Below are positions 9,007 to 17,846 of a stretch of DNA of 64,000 nt, piece by piece. Source of the DNA: Loktanella fryxellensis. GTDB taxonomy: Bacteria; Pseudomonadota; Alphaproteobacteria; Rhodobacterales; Rhodobacteraceae. The notes under the pieces were generated by a model. That model saw only the letters and a program-made list of their open reading frames with translations, did not search any database and had not been told where the DNA came from. Each line of letters begins with the position of its first letter. The stretch's first letter is position 1. The stretch spans positions 1-64,000 of the forward strand of contig NZ_FOCI01000011.1 of assembly GCF_900110065.1 (NCBI RefSeq). The letters are read 5' to 3'. A program made the position numbers and the translations under genes.

Positions 9007-9567
9007 ATGGCCGCCATCGACAAACCGCTGCTCATCAAGCGTTATGCCAGCCGCCGGCTGTATAATACCGAAACCAGCGACTACGTGACGCTGGACGATA
9101 TCGCTGGCTTCATCCGCGCGGGCCGCGAGGTGCAGATCGTGGACCTCAAGTCCGGCGACGACCTGACCCGGCAGTATCTGCTGCAAATCATCGCCGAACA
9201 CGAAAGCCGTGGTGAAAGCGTGCTTGGCGTCGACCTGCTGACCGACCTCGTGCGCAGCTATACCACGCAGGCCGCGTCCGTCGTGCCACAGTTCCTGACC
9301 GCCAGCTTCGAGATGCTGCGCGACGGGCAAAGCAAGGCGATGGAGAACATGACCAAGACGAACCCGCTGATGAACATGCCGGGGTTCGAGGCGATGCGCG
9401 TCCAGCAGGAGGCGTTCTTCAAGGCGATGACCGGCGGGCTGATCCCCGGCGTGTCACGCGACGCTGCCAAAACGGCCACGGCCCCGGACGAGGACCTTGA
9501 CGCGATCAAGGCGGAACTGGCGCAGATGCAGGCCCGCCTTGCCCGGATGGGCAAGACCGGCGGCTGA
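9007..9567 (+). CDS. phaR: Polyhydroxyalkanoate synthesis repressor
   Basis: A 186-residue regulator. The N-terminal PHB/PHA accumulation regulator DNA-binding domain is clear in LLIKRYASRRLYNTETSDYV followed by TLDDIAGFIRAG (residues 8-39), and the PHB_acc domain follows (VDLLTDLVRSYTT). The C-terminus is a short coiled coil (IKAELAQMQARLARM). PhaR binds both DNA and PHA granules: it represses phaP and its own gene until polymer titrates it away. The ATG at 9007 was chosen over an upstream in-frame start because the conserved domain begins there and GGGAAGGG lies before it. Confidence 0.95.
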   Translation: MAAIDKPLLIKRYASRRLYNTETSDYVTLDDIAGFIRAGREVQIVDLKSGDDLTRQYLLQIIAEHESRGESVLGVDLLTDLVRSYTTQAASVVPQFLTASFEMLRDGQSKAMENMTKTNPLMNMPGFEAMRVQQEAFFKAMTGGLIPGVSRDAAKTATAPDEDLDAIKAELAQMQARLARMGKTGG

Positions 9568-9572
9568 CGCCG

Positions 9573-10877
9573 CTACAGCCCCAGCCTGTCGCGCAGCGCG
9601 AACCACGTCATCGCCAGCGTCAGCAGCGGCGCGCGAAAGGCGGGACCGCCCGGAAAGTTCGGGACGGGCAGTTTTGACATCACGTCGAACCGGTCGGTCT
9701 GGCCGATGATCGCCTCGGCCATGACGCGACCGGCAAAGCCCGACAGGGCCACCCCGTGGCCCGAGAATCCGGCCCCAGACCACATGTTGCTGCCGACCTT
9801 CTGCAAGGCGGGCAGGCGGGTCATCGTGATGCCCAGCGTGCCACCCCAGACGTGATCCAGACGCACCTGTGCCAGTTGCGGGAACAGCGACACCATGCGG
9901 TGGTGCAACGCGCCAGAGATGTCCTCCGGGTAGGCCAGCGAATAGCTTTCGCGGCCACCGAACAGCAGGCGTCGATCCTCTGAAAAACGGTAGTAGTTCA
10001 CCACGAACTTGCTGTCGGCGACGGCCACGTCGCGGGTCAGCACCTCGTCCGCCAGATCGCCAAGCGGCTCCGTCGCCCCGATGAACGAGTTGATCGGCAT
10101 CACCTTGGCCGCGACCGTGCGGTTCAGCCCCGGCAGATACCCGTTGCCCGCAAGGATGACATTGTCCGCGATGACCCGCCCGCGCCCGGTCTGTACCGTC
10201 GCGGGCCGCCCGCGCGCGATGCGGTGCACCTCCGACCCTTCGTGGATCACGACGCCCGCCGCCTCTGCGGCAGTCGCCAAGCCCACGGCATAGCGCAGCG
10301 GATGGATATGCGCCGCACCCATGTCGAGCCAGCCACCGGCATAGGCCCGCGTCCGCACGATATCGCGCAGCCCGGCGCGGTCCAGCGGGACGATCTTGTC
10401 GTAGCCATAGGTTTTCGACAGATACGCGGCCTCGGAATGCAGGGCGCGGGTGGCCTGCGCCTTGTAGGTGCCAAAGGCGACCCCGGGCGTCCAGCGGGCG
10501 TCCGGCGCGTGGGTCGCGACCAGATCGTGCAGGTCGGCCTTGGATTGCTCCGCCGCCTCCCACAACCGGCGCGCCGCGTCATCGCCCAGCTTCTTCGCCA
10601 GATCGCTTTGCGCCCAGTTGTAGCCGGACCCGACCTGACCGCCGTTGCGTCCCGATGCCCCGAACCCCGCGCGATGCGCCTCGAGCACGATGACCTTTCG
10701 CCCGGCGCGGGCCAGCCGCAGGGCCGCGGTCAGTCCGGTATAGCCGGCGCCGACGATGCATACGTCGGCCCGGTGCGTGCCACGCAGGTCGCTGCGCTGC
10801 GGCGGCAATCGCGTGGTCGCGGCGTACCAGCTATCCGGATACTGCCCGGGGCGATCGTTACGATAGAGGGGGTTCAT
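9573..10877 (-). CDS. puuB: FAD-dependent oxidoreductase, gamma-glutamylputrescine oxidase-like
   Basis: A 434-residue DAO-superfamily flavoprotein. The FAD Rossmann motif is CIVGAGYTGLTAALRLA near residues 41-57, and the N-terminal PDSWYAATT segment precedes it as in PuuB/OrdL homologues. WGGTLGITMTRLPAL and GFSGHGVALSGFAG near the C-terminus are the typical FAD/active-site segments. PuuB oxidises gamma-glutamylputrescine to the aldehyde with release of H2O2. It is last in the minus-strand run of transporter, amidotransferase and PuuA-like genes. The actual amine substrate could differ; no puuC aldehyde dehydrogenase is present in the cluster. Confidence 0.82.
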   Translation of the reverse strand: MNPLYRNDRPGQYPDSWYAATTRLPPQRSDLRGTHRADVCIVGAGYTGLTAALRLARAGRKVIVLEAHRAGFGASGRNGGQVGSGYNWAQSDLAKKLGDDAARRLWEAAEQSKADLHDLVATHAPDARWTPGVAFGTYKAQATRALHSEAAYLSKTYGYDKIVPLDRAGLRDIVRTRAYAGGWLDMGAAHIHPLRYAVGLATAAEAAGVVIHEGSEVHRIARGRPATVQTGRGRVIADNVILAGNGYLPGLNRTVAAKVMPINSFIGATEPLGDLADEVLTRDVAVADSKFVVNYYRFSEDRRLLFGGRESYSLAYPEDISGALHHRMVSLFPQLAQVRLDHVWGGTLGITMTRLPALQKVGSNMWSGAGFSGHGVALSGFAGRVMAEAIIGQTDRFDVMSKLPVPNFPGGPAFRAPLLTLAMTWFALRDRLGL

Positions 10878-11009
10878 GACTTCAACACGGCAAGGACTGG
10901 GGACGGGTACAGGGTCTTGCGACGCCGGAACTATATGAAAGAATAGGTCCAACGCCGGGAGAGGCAAACCGGTGACAACCATGCACAGGACCTGTGCGGT
11001 GGTCGGACA

Positions 11010-12362
11010 CTAGACATTCAGCAGCAGATGCTCCCGCTCCCACGGGCTGATCACCTGCAGGAACTCGTTGTATTCCGCATGCTTTACGATCGAATAAACG
11101 CGGGCGAATTCCTCTCCCAGCACGCCGTGGATCTCCTTGGCCTTGTCGAACAGCATCAAGGCATCGTGAAGACCCTCCGGGATCGCGGCCTCGGCGTCGT
11201 AGGCGTCGCCGCGATAGCTTTTCGCGGGCCAGATCTCGTTCTTCATGCCCAGATAGCCGCAGGCGAGGCTGGCCGCGATGCACAGGTAGGGGTTGCAATC
11301 CATCCCCGCGAGGCGGTTTTCGACGCGCCGCGCCTCTGGCGGGCTGATCGGGATGCGGATACCGGTGGTGCGGTTGTCGCGGCCCCATTCGAGGTTGATG
11401 GGGGCCGCATGGTCGCGCACGTAGCGGCGATAGCTGTTCACGTAAGGTGCTATCACGGCGACAACCGACGGCATGTGCTGCTGCAATCCGCCGATGAAGT
11501 GGAAGAAATCGTCCGTCTCGCCGCCCGCTGGCCCGCAGAAGATGTTGCGGCCCTTTGAATCGAGCACAGAGTGGTGGACGTGCATCGCAGATCCGGGCTC
11601 GCCTTCGATCGGTTTGGCCATGAAGGTGGCGGTGCAGTCGTGCTTCAGCGCCGCCTCGCGCAGCAGGCGCTTGAAGAAGAACACCTCGTCCGCGAGCTTG
11701 ACCGGGTCGCCGTGGCGCAGGTTGATCTCGAGCTGACCTGCGCCGCCTTCCTGCGTGATGCCGTCGATCTCGATCCCCTGGATCTCGGCGTATTCGTAGA
11801 TGTCGTCGATGACGGGGCCGTAGTCGTCGACGGCGGACATCGAATAGGCCTGACGTGCCGCCGCCGGACGGCCCGTGCGGCCCATCATGGGCGCGATGGG
11901 TTTGGCGGGGTCGATGTTGCGCCCCACCAGATAGAATTCCATCTCGGGTGCGATGACGGGCGTCCAGCCTTCGGCCTTGTAGAGGTCGCAGACCCGTTTC
12001 AGCACGTTGCGCGGACTGCAGCCCACGGGGCGGCCCTTCTGGTCGAAGGCATCGTGGATCACCTGCAGGGTGCCATCCTTGGTCCAGGGTGCCGCGGTCG
12101 CGGTGGACAGGTCGGGACGCAGGATCATGTCGGGTTCCAGGAACCCGTCAGGGCCCGCAGCCTCGCCCCATTCGCCGGTGATGGTCTGAAAGAAGATGCT
12201 GTTGGGCAGGTGGAAATGCGGCTGCTTGTCCCATTTCGCCGCAGGCACCGCCTTGCCACGGGCGATCCCCGGCAGGTCGGCGATGACGCATTCCACCTCG
12301 TCCAGGCGGTTGCCGTCCAGATAGACGCGGGCGGCCTCTGGGATTTCGTCCATCCAGCTCAT
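11010..12362 (-). CDS. puuA: Glutamine synthetase family protein, gamma-glutamylputrescine synthetase-like
   Basis: A 450-residue member of the glutamine synthetase fold. Metal and nucleotide motifs are visible: APEMEFYLV, GAGQLEINLRHGDPV, AMHVHHSV and NLEWGRDNRTTGIRIP. The glutamine synthetase adenylylation-site region is not obvious, consistent with PuuA-type enzymes that ligate glutamate to an amine using ATP. Its start overlaps the stop of the upstream amidotransferase by four bases (ATGA), indicating translational coupling. With PuuB downstream, the pair could gamma-glutamylate and then oxidise a polyamine or a related amine. Exact substrate is not decidable from sequence; ordinary assimilation (GlnA) is unlikely. 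Confidence 0.83.
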   Translation of the reverse strand: MSWMDEIPEAARVYLDGNRLDEVECVIADLPGIARGKAVPAAKWDKQPHFHLPNSIFFQTITGEWGEAAGPDGFLEPDMILRPDLSTATAAPWTKDGTLQVIHDAFDQKGRPVGCSPRNVLKRVCDLYKAEGWTPVIAPEMEFYLVGRNIDPAKPIAPMMGRTGRPAAARQAYSMSAVDDYGPVIDDIYEYAEIQGIEIDGITQEGGAGQLEINLRHGDPVKLADEVFFFKRLLREAALKHDCTATFMAKPIEGEPGSAMHVHHSVLDSKGRNIFCGPAGGETDDFFHFIGGLQQHMPSVVAVIAPYVNSYRRYVRDHAAPINLEWGRDNRTTGIRIPISPPEARRVENRLAGMDCNPYLCIAASLACGYLGMKNEIWPAKSYRGDAYDAEAAIPEGLHDALMLFDKAKEIHGVLGEEFARVYSIVKHAEYNEFLQVISPWEREHLLLNV

Positions 12363-13042
12363 GCGCGTGCCCCCGCCTGCAGGAACTGCGCCATGCGGTC
12401 GGCGATCAGCGCGTTGTCGATGGGGTCGTGTTCGGTCATGCGCGCCTGCGTCAGCAGGTCCGGCGGCACAACGCCTTCGCCGCGCGTATCGCCAAGGCGG
12501 CGGGTGAAGGCGCTGTCGAATTCGGGATGCGCCTGCACCGTCAGGATGCGGTCGCCGTAGACCAGCGCTGCATTGGCGCAATGGGCGTTCGACGCGATGA
12601 CCTGTGCGCCTTCCGGCGCCTCCACCACCTGATCCTGATGCCACGCGTTCAGGGCGACGGTTTCACCCTGCCAGTCGTAGGTCTGCCGCCCCACGGCCCA
12701 GCCGCCCGCGAACTTCTCGACCCGGCCACCCAGCGCCTGTGCGACGATCTGATGGCCAAAGCAGATGCCGACCATCGGCACGGCGGCGGCATAGGCGTCG
12801 CGGATGAACGTCTCGAGCGGGGCGATGAAAGGGTGATCCTCGTAGGCGCCGTGCTTCGATCCGGTGATCAGCCACCCTTGCGCCGCGTGGACGCCGTCGG
12901 GGAACTGCATGTCCACCACGTCCCATGTCGTGAAGTCGAAGTCGTGGCCGCCCAGCAGACGCTGGAACAGGTCCGCGTAGTCGCCCGTATCCGGTCGCAT
13001 CGCGTCGGGCGCGTGACCGGTCTGTAGTATTCCGATGTGCAT
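12359..13042 (-). CDS. Class I glutamine amidotransferase (GATase1)
   Basis: A 227-residue protein with the nucleophile in GICFGHQ (cysteine 94) and the His/Glu pair in QAHPEFD. The N-terminus MHIGILQTGHAPDAM is typical of the free-standing GMP-synthase-like amidotransferase subgroup. In this operon a hydrolase that removes the gamma-glutamyl group, the job of PuuD, is expected. PuuD itself belongs to the C26 branch, so functional replacement by a different GATase1 branch is an inference. It overlaps the downstream puuA-like gene by ATGA and lies about 70 bases after the permease gene. Confidence 0.85.
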   Translation of the reverse strand: MHIGILQTGHAPDAMRPDTGDYADLFQRLLGGHDFDFTTWDVVDMQFPDGVHAAQGWLITGSKHGAYEDHPFIAPLETFIRDAYAAAVPMVGICFGHQIVAQALGGRVEKFAGGWAVGRQTYDWQGETVALNAWHQDQVVEAPEGAQVIASNAHCANAALVYGDRILTVQAHPEFDSAFTRRLGDTRGEGVVPPDLLTQARMTEHDPIDNALIADRMAQFLQAGARA

Positions 13043-13110
13043 GGATCACCTGTGTTGATGCGCGAACGTAAGGCGGCCCCGCGACCGTGGCAACCCGGCC
13101 AGAGGGCCGA

Positions 13111-13917
13111 TCAGCGGATGATCTGGGGGCGGATGCGCAGGCGTTTGCGCCCGTCCTGCGGCAGGTGCCGGTTCAGGCGTGCGTTCATCAGGCCGAACCC
13201 CGCGATCACCGCCAGCGTCAGCAGGATGAAATAGAACGCAAGGATCGGGTAGGGGATGAACGGGTTGAACGTGCGGTCCGCGAAGTAGGTCGCGTAATAC
13301 AGCGCGTCCCCCCGCTGCTGCAGCGCCGGAAAGCCCGAAAAAAACACCAGCGTGGTGGCGTGGAACAGAAAGATCGCCTCGTTCGTGTAGGCGGGCCAGG
13401 CCAGGCGCAGCATCGTGGGCCAGACCACGCGGCGGAACCGCGACCAGCCGGACAGGCCGTAGGCGTCAGCCGCCTCCGTCTCGCCCTTGGGGATCGACAG
13501 CAGTGCACCGTGAAAGATTTCCGCTGAATAGGCGGCGGTGTTGAAGAACAGCACGACCAGCGCGCCTGCCCAGGCAGAGGTGAACACGCCGAAGACGGGT
13601 GCAACCCCTTTCAGCGACAGGAACAGGAAGTAGGCGAAGAAGAACTGGATGAAGAGCGGCGAGCCGCGAAACACGAAGATGAAGGCGTTGCACGGCCGCC
13701 GCAGCCAGCCGCGCGGCGATGCCTTGCCCAGTGCCAGTGCGGTGGCCAGCAGGAACCCCGCCGCAAGGGCCACTGCCCCCAGCAGGACGTTCCAGATCAT
13801 GCCCGATCCGATCAGCGTGAACTGCTGGCACAGAGTGAAATCGCTGCGCGGCAGCAGGCGTTCGCCGATGCCGATGCTGCGCAATCCGTAGGCGGTGATG
13901 GTGTCCCAGCAGCTCAT
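13111..13917 (-). CDS. Polar amino acid ABC transporter permease (second subunit)
   Basis: A 268-residue inner-membrane permease of the HisM/ArtM type with about five transmembrane segments. The EAA loop, which contacts the ATPase, is in SIPKGETEAADAYGLSGWSR. An FRGSPLFIQ segment early in the permease domain is typical of the family. Its ATG overlaps the stop of the other permease (13914) by four bases, so the two subunits are coupled. It works with the binding protein at 14888 and the ATPase at 15707. Confidence 0.92.
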   Translation of the reverse strand: MSCWDTITAYGLRSIGIGERLLPRSDFTLCQQFTLIGSGMIWNVLLGAVALAAGFLLATALALGKASPRGWLRRPCNAFIFVFRGSPLFIQFFFAYFLFLSLKGVAPVFGVFTSAWAGALVVLFFNTAAYSAEIFHGALLSIPKGETEAADAYGLSGWSRFRRVVWPTMLRLAWPAYTNEAIFLFHATTLVFFSGFPALQQRGDALYYATYFADRTFNPFIPYPILAFYFILLTLAVIAGFGLMNARLNRHLPQDGRKRLRIRPQIIR

Positions 13918-14702
13918 GCGGTGGCCTTGCGCTGCGCTTCACCACCCGCGGTGGCCTGACCGCGGGTCAAACGGTCCATGACCCGGCCGAGGACCGTCTC
14001 CGACACCTTTGTCAGCGCCAGGTAGAACACCAGCAGCGCCAGGAAATACCACATGCGCCAGTCGCCATGCGGATAGTCGGTGAAGTTGGGCGTCTTGGTG
14101 CTGCCAAGCTCGCGCGCCCAGTAGACGATATCCTCGACACCCAGCAGGAACAGCAGGGGCGTCGCCTTGATCAGGACCATCCACAGGTTCGACAGGCCGG
14201 GCAGGGCATAGACCCACATCTGCGGCACGAGGATGCGGCGCGTCACCTGACGGCGCGACATGCCGTAAGCCTCTGCCGTCTCCAACTGGCCGCGCGGCAC
14301 GGCACGCATCGCCCCGAACAGCACATTGCCCGCGAAGGCCCCGAACACGATGGAGAAGGTCAGCACCGCCAGCGCGAAGCTGTAGGTGTCGTGGACCCAG
14401 GCGGGCGCATTGCCCAAGGGCACCTTGGCCGCGGTGCAGACGACGAAATCGTTGCCCTGCCGCACCGGCATGTCCCAGTCGGGGCAGATCGCCTTGTGGC
14501 GCAGGTATTCGATCGCCTGATCTAGGGCGATCACGAAGAACAGGAAGAACGCGATGTCCGGCACGCCACGCACCAGTGCCATGTAGCTTTTGCCGAACCA
14601 GCGCAGGGGTGCCGCCCGGCTGCGCGCGGCGGTGGCCCCGCCATAGCCGAACAGCAGTGCTATGGGTGCGGTGATCGCCAGCAGCAGCAGCACCGTGCCC
14701 AC
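13914..14702 (-). CDS. Polar amino acid ABC transporter permease (first subunit); true start probably further upstream
   Basis: From the GTG at 14702 this is a 262-residue permease with the EAA loop AVPRGQLETAEAYGMSRRQ and the ALVRGVPDIAFF segment. The same frame stays open upstream to about 14828 and encodes FSFCTDPASLDGLAWLSCYL and TTGKHLGIYWAV. This is the soluble and first-membrane N-terminus normally present in such permeases. That extension holds no ATG, GTG or TTG. An ATC at 14796-14798 is preceded by AGGGA at a good distance and could be the real start, giving a 294-residue protein. The GTG alone lacks a ribosome binding site. It is downstream of a hairpin that follows the binding-protein gene. 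Confidence 0.85.
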   Translation of the reverse strand: MGTVLLLLAITAPIALLFGYGGATAARSRAAPLRWFGKSYMALVRGVPDIAFFLFFVIALDQAIEYLRHKAICPDWDMPVRQGNDFVVCTAAKVPLGNAPAWVHDTYSFALAVLTFSIVFGAFAGNVLFGAMRAVPRGQLETAEAYGMSRRQVTRRILVPQMWVYALPGLSNLWMVLIKATPLLFLLGVEDIVYWARELGSTKTPNFTDYPHGDWRMWYFLALLVFYLALTKVSETVLGRVMDRLTRGQATAGGEAQRKATA

Positions 14703-14850
14703 GGCCCAGTAGATGCCCAGATGCTTGCCCGTGGTCAGGTAGCATGACAGCCATGCAAGGCCGTCGAGGCTGGCCGGATCTGTGCAAAAACTGAAGATGG
14801 CGCGATCCCTGCCTGCGGCTTTTCGAGTTTATCTTGTCAGATGAAGGGCA

Positions 14851-14880
14851 GGCGTCGCGCAACAGGGGTTGCGCGACGCC
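14851..14880 (-). terminator. Intercistronic hairpin after the binding-protein gene
   Basis: A 13-bp perfect stem GGCGTCGCGCAAC / GTTGCGCGACGCC with a four-base loop lies 7 bases after the binding-protein stop. No T-run follows. It is more likely to stabilise the upstream message or reduce read-through into the permeases than to stop transcription fully, as is common in periplasmic binding-protein operons. Confidence 0.65.
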
Positions 14881-14887
14881 CGGACGA

Positions 14888-15613
14888 TCAGAACGTGGCG
14901 GAACCGGGCAGCTGCTCGGTGATCAGCGTGTTCAGGGTGCCGTCGTCCTTCATCGACTGGATCGCGGCGTCGAACTTGGCCTTCAGCTCGGTGTCGCTTT
15001 CGCGGATGCCGGCACCGATGCCGCCGCCGATCAGCACGTCCTCGCCGACCATGGCAAGGCTGGCGTCAGCCTCGACGATGGGCACAAGGAACGCCTTGTC
15101 GGCCAGCACCGCGTCGGCTTCGCCGTTGCGGACGGCGGCGACGGCTTCTTCCGGGGTGGCAAATTCCAGCAGGGTCGCGCCGGACAGGTCTGTGGCGACA
15201 TAGCCCGCCTGGATGGTGCCGGTCTGGGCCGCGATGATGGCGCTGTCCAATGCCACATCCGCATTCATGCCGACGAAGGCGCTGGGATCGGGCTGGGTGT
15301 AGGGTTCGGAGAAGTCGATGACGTCGTCACGTTCCGGCGTGATCGACATGCCCGCCATGATGACGTCGTAGTTGCCGGACACGAGGTTCGGGATGATGCT
15401 GTCCCAGTCGTTCGTCACCCAGGTGCAGGTCAGTTCGGCCCGCGCGCACAGCTCGTCGCCCAGAACCCGCTCGAATCCGTCCACTTCGCCCGCGTCGTTG
15501 AGGAAGTTGTACGGAGGGTAGGCGCCTTCGGTGCCGATGCGCACCACGTCCTGCGCCATGGCGGTACCCGCCAACAGGACAAGGGCCGCAGTCGTCAATG
15601 TCAGTTTGGTCAT
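14888..15613 (-). CDS. Periplasmic substrate-binding protein of a polar amino acid ABC transporter
   Basis: A 241-residue SBP_bac_3-type protein. A clear signal peptide MTKLTLTTAALVLLAGTAMA is cleaved before QDVVRIG. The mature protein contains GTEGAYPPYNFLNDAGEVDG and GFERVLGDEL, then DYDVIMAGMSITPERDDVIDF-like segments, the hallmark of lysine/arginine/ornithine/histidine-type binding proteins. It captures the substrate in the periplasm for the permease pair. It lies between the ATPase gene upstream and the permease genes downstream. Its ligand may be an amino acid or amine feeding the PuuA/PuuB-like enzymes, which is inferred from gene order. Confidence 0.93.
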   Translation of the reverse strand: MTKLTLTTAALVLLAGTAMAQDVVRIGTEGAYPPYNFLNDAGEVDGFERVLGDELCARAELTCTWVTNDWDSIIPNLVSGNYDVIMAGMSITPERDDVIDFSEPYTQPDPSAFVGMNADVALDSAIIAAQTGTIQAGYVATDLSGATLLEFATPEEAVAAVRNGEADAVLADKAFLVPIVEADASLAMVGEDVLIGGGIGAGIRESDTELKAKFDAAIQSMKDDGTLNTLITEQLPGSATF

Positions 15614-15706
15614 CGTCGTCTCCCGGTTGATGGGCCGTCATCGCGGCCCTTTGCGGTAAAAGGGTTAAGCGAAACGTCGCCCATGGCAAGCGGATAAGGT
15701 CAGGCC

Positions 15707-16519
15707 TCAGACCGTGGCGGGCGCGTGGGCGGCCATTTGGGCGGGCAGGGTGGCCGACAGGAACCCACGCAGACGGTCGGTCTGCGGATCGGTCAGGATC
15801 CGGCCCGGCGGCCCCTGTTCCTCGATCCGGCCCTGATGCAGGAACACCACGTGATCGCTGACGTCGGCGGCCATGCGCATGTCGTGGGTCACGATCAGCA
15901 TGGTGCGGCCTTCCTCGGCCAGCGCCTGGATGACGCGGACCACCTCCTGCTCCAGCTCCGGGTCGAGGGCGGAGGTCGGCTCGTCGAACAGCAGCGCCTT
16001 GGGTTCCATGCAGAGCGCACGGGCGATCGCCGCGCGCTGCTGCTGACCGCCCGATAATTGGGCAGGAAACGCATCGGCCTTGTCCGCGATGCCCACCTTG
16101 GCAAGGTAGCCGCGCGCCACCGATTCGACCTGCGCGCGGTCGCGCTTCAGCACCGTGACCGGCGCCTCCATCACGTTTTGCAGCACGGTCATGTGCGCCC
16201 ACAGGTTGAACTGCTGGAACACCATCGACAGGTTCGTGCGGATGCGGATCATCTGCGCGTGATCGGCGGGGCGGCGGTTCGCCCCCGCCCCCTTCCAGCG
16301 CACGGGGTCGCCGTCGAAGATAATGTCGCCCTGCTGGCTGTCCTCCAGCAGGTTGGCGCAGCGCAGCAGGGTGGACTTGCCGGATCCGGACGAGCCGATC
16401 AGCGACACCACCTGTCCCGCATGGGCAGTGATATCGACGCCCTTCAACACCTCGAGAGAGCCATAGGCCTTGTGCAGGTTGCGAATCGCGATGACGGGCG
16501 TGGCGGATGATGTGTTCAT
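15707..16519 (-). CDS. Polar amino acid ABC transporter ATP-binding protein
   Basis: A 270-residue HisP/GlnQ-type ATPase. Walker A is GSSGSGKST (residues 42-50), the Q-loop is VFQQFNLWAH, the signature is LSGGQQQR, Walker B is ALLFDEPTSALD and the H-loop is VTHDM. The insert WKGAGANRRPADHAQMIRIR between Walker A and the Q-loop is typical of amino acid importers of this branch. It is the first gene of the minus-strand operon that continues through the binding protein, permeases, amidotransferase, PuuA-like and PuuB-like genes. Confidence 0.96.
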   Translation of the reverse strand: MNTSSATPVIAIRNLHKAYGSLEVLKGVDITAHAGQVVSLIGSSGSGKSTLLRCANLLEDSQQGDIIFDGDPVRWKGAGANRRPADHAQMIRIRTNLSMVFQQFNLWAHMTVLQNVMEAPVTVLKRDRAQVESVARGYLAKVGIADKADAFPAQLSGGQQQRAAIARALCMEPKALLFDEPTSALDPELEQEVVRVIQALAEEGRTMLIVTHDMRMAADVSDHVVFLHQGRIEEQGPPGRILTDPQTDRLRGFLSATLPAQMAAHAPATV

Positions 16520-16583
16520 GGCTGCGGATTACGCCGCAGATCATGACCAAATGCAACCGGGCCATTCCGGCGAGAGTGCGCGG

Positions 16584-17018
16584 TCAGTGCGCACCCTCGA
16601 TCCGGCGGCGGGCGGCATTGCTGTCCTGATCGGTGACGCCCAGCATCGGGGCGACCATGCGCATGATGCTGTCCTCGGCCGCGTCGCGGCTGCCGTCGGC
16701 CAGCACGATCTGCCACATGGCGCTGATCACGCCCAGCCGGTCGTCGTAATCCACCGCGTCCTTGATCGCGCGGGTGAAACGGACGGTGTCGGGGGCCTCT
16801 ACCTCCAGCGCCTCGCACTGCTGGCGCAGGGCGGCTGCGTCGGGCACGGCATAGCGGGCGGACAGGATCGCCTCGATCCGGGCCTGCTCGGTCGGGCTGT
16901 AATCGCCGTCCGCACGGGCAAGCCGAACCAGCAGGGCACCGAGGGCCAGTCGCGCATCGGCGTCTGGCATCCGGTCGGGGGCGGGGGCGGTCATGCGCCT
17001 AAGGAGTTCTGCAAACAT
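16584..17018 (-). CDS. TerB-family (tellurite resistance-like) protein
   Basis: A 144-residue all-helical protein. The pattern ALGALLVRLARADGDYSPTEQ followed by VISAMWQIVLADGSRDAAED is the paired helical, acidic-loop repeat of the TerB/DjlA domain. Asp/Glu-rich loops in both repeats may bind a metal ion. Such small stand-alone TerB proteins are common in Rhodobacteraceae and have no firm function. An AAGGAG ribosome binding site precedes the ATG. It lies between the ABC operon and rlmJ on the same strand. Confidence 0.8.
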   Translation of the reverse strand: MFAELLRRMTAPAPDRMPDADARLALGALLVRLARADGDYSPTEQARIEAILSARYAVPDAAALRQQCEALEVEAPDTVRFTRAIKDAVDYDDRLGVISAMWQIVLADGSRDAAEDSIMRMVAPMLGVTDQDSNAARRRIEGAH

Positions 17019-17063
17019 GACCCGATGGTAGGGCGCAGATGCGCCGTGGCCAAGGGTGCCGCG

Positions 17064-17846
17064 TCAGGTCTGCGGGGACACGCGCGCAAAAAGCCGTGAC
17101 AGAGCGCGGGCCTCGTCCTCGAACCCGTAGGGCGGGTTGATCACGAACAGGCCGGATCCGACCATGCCGTGACCGGGCCGCGCCGGCGGAAAGGCCACCG
17201 TATGCGCCATGGCGTCGGGGAATTGCCGGTGCAGCGCGCGCAGCATGGGGCGGTGGCGGGCATCGGCCAGCACCGGATACCACAGGGCAAGGATACCGAC
17301 CGGCCAGCGGCGGTGCAGCTTGCGCAGGAACTCCGGCACGTCGTCATAATCCGACTTCACCTCCCAGCTCGGGTCGCACAGCAGCAGGCCACGGCGCGGG
17401 TCGGGCGGGCAGCGCGACAGGGCCATGGCGAAGCCGTCGGTCTGGCTGACGGTGATGCCGGGCAGGGTGGCGCGCAGCGCATCCGCCTCGGCGGGGTGCA
17501 GCTCGGCCAGCGTCACCTCGTCCTCGAACCGCAGCAGGTCCATCGCGATCTGCGGACTGCCGGGATAGGCGTGGCGCCCGTGACGCGCCTGCGTGGCCGC
17601 CAGTGCGCGGGCATAGGGGTGATCGGCGGCGAACCAGTCGCGGGCAACGGTGATGCCCCGTGCCGCCTCGCCGGTCTTGCTCGCTTCCGGCCCAGACAGG
17701 TCATAGACCGCGCGGCCCGCATGGGTTTCCAGATAGGACAGCGCTTTGGGTTTTTGCACCATGTAGTCCAGCATCCACGCGAGCAATGCATGTTTGTGGA
17801 CGTCGGCCATGTTCCCGGCGTGATAGGCATGTTGATATGACAGCAT
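17064..17846 (-). CDS. rlmJ: 23S rRNA (adenine(2030)-N6)-methyltransferase
   Basis: A 260-residue SAM-dependent enzyme that methylates A2030 of 23S rRNA. The N-terminus MLSYQHAYHAGNMADVHKHA is diagnostic of RlmJ (YhiR). YLETHAGRAVYDL is the SAM-binding region and LLCDPSWEVKSDYDDV the catalytic loop, with DPSWE in place of the more usual DPPYE/DPSYE. A GTG one codon upstream (17849) is an alternative start. The gene diverges from the MipA-like gene. Confidence 0.92.
   Translation of the reverse strand: MLSYQHAYHAGNMADVHKHALLAWMLDYMVQKPKALSYLETHAGRAVYDLSGPEASKTGEAARGITVARDWFAADHPYARALAATQARHGRHAYPGSPQIAMDLLRFEDEVTLAELHPAEADALRATLPGITVSQTDGFAMALSRCPPDPRRGLLLCDPSWEVKSDYDDVPEFLRKLHRRWPVGILALWYPVLADARHRPMLRALHRQFPDAMAHTVAFPPARPGHGMVGSGLFVINPPYGFEDEARALSRLFARVSPQT

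Noticed and set aside
13939-14862. 307-residue minus-strand frame covering the permease start region
   Set aside because: It is a shifted frame of the permease without family motifs. The real frame is the one with the EAA loop and CTDPASLDG segment.
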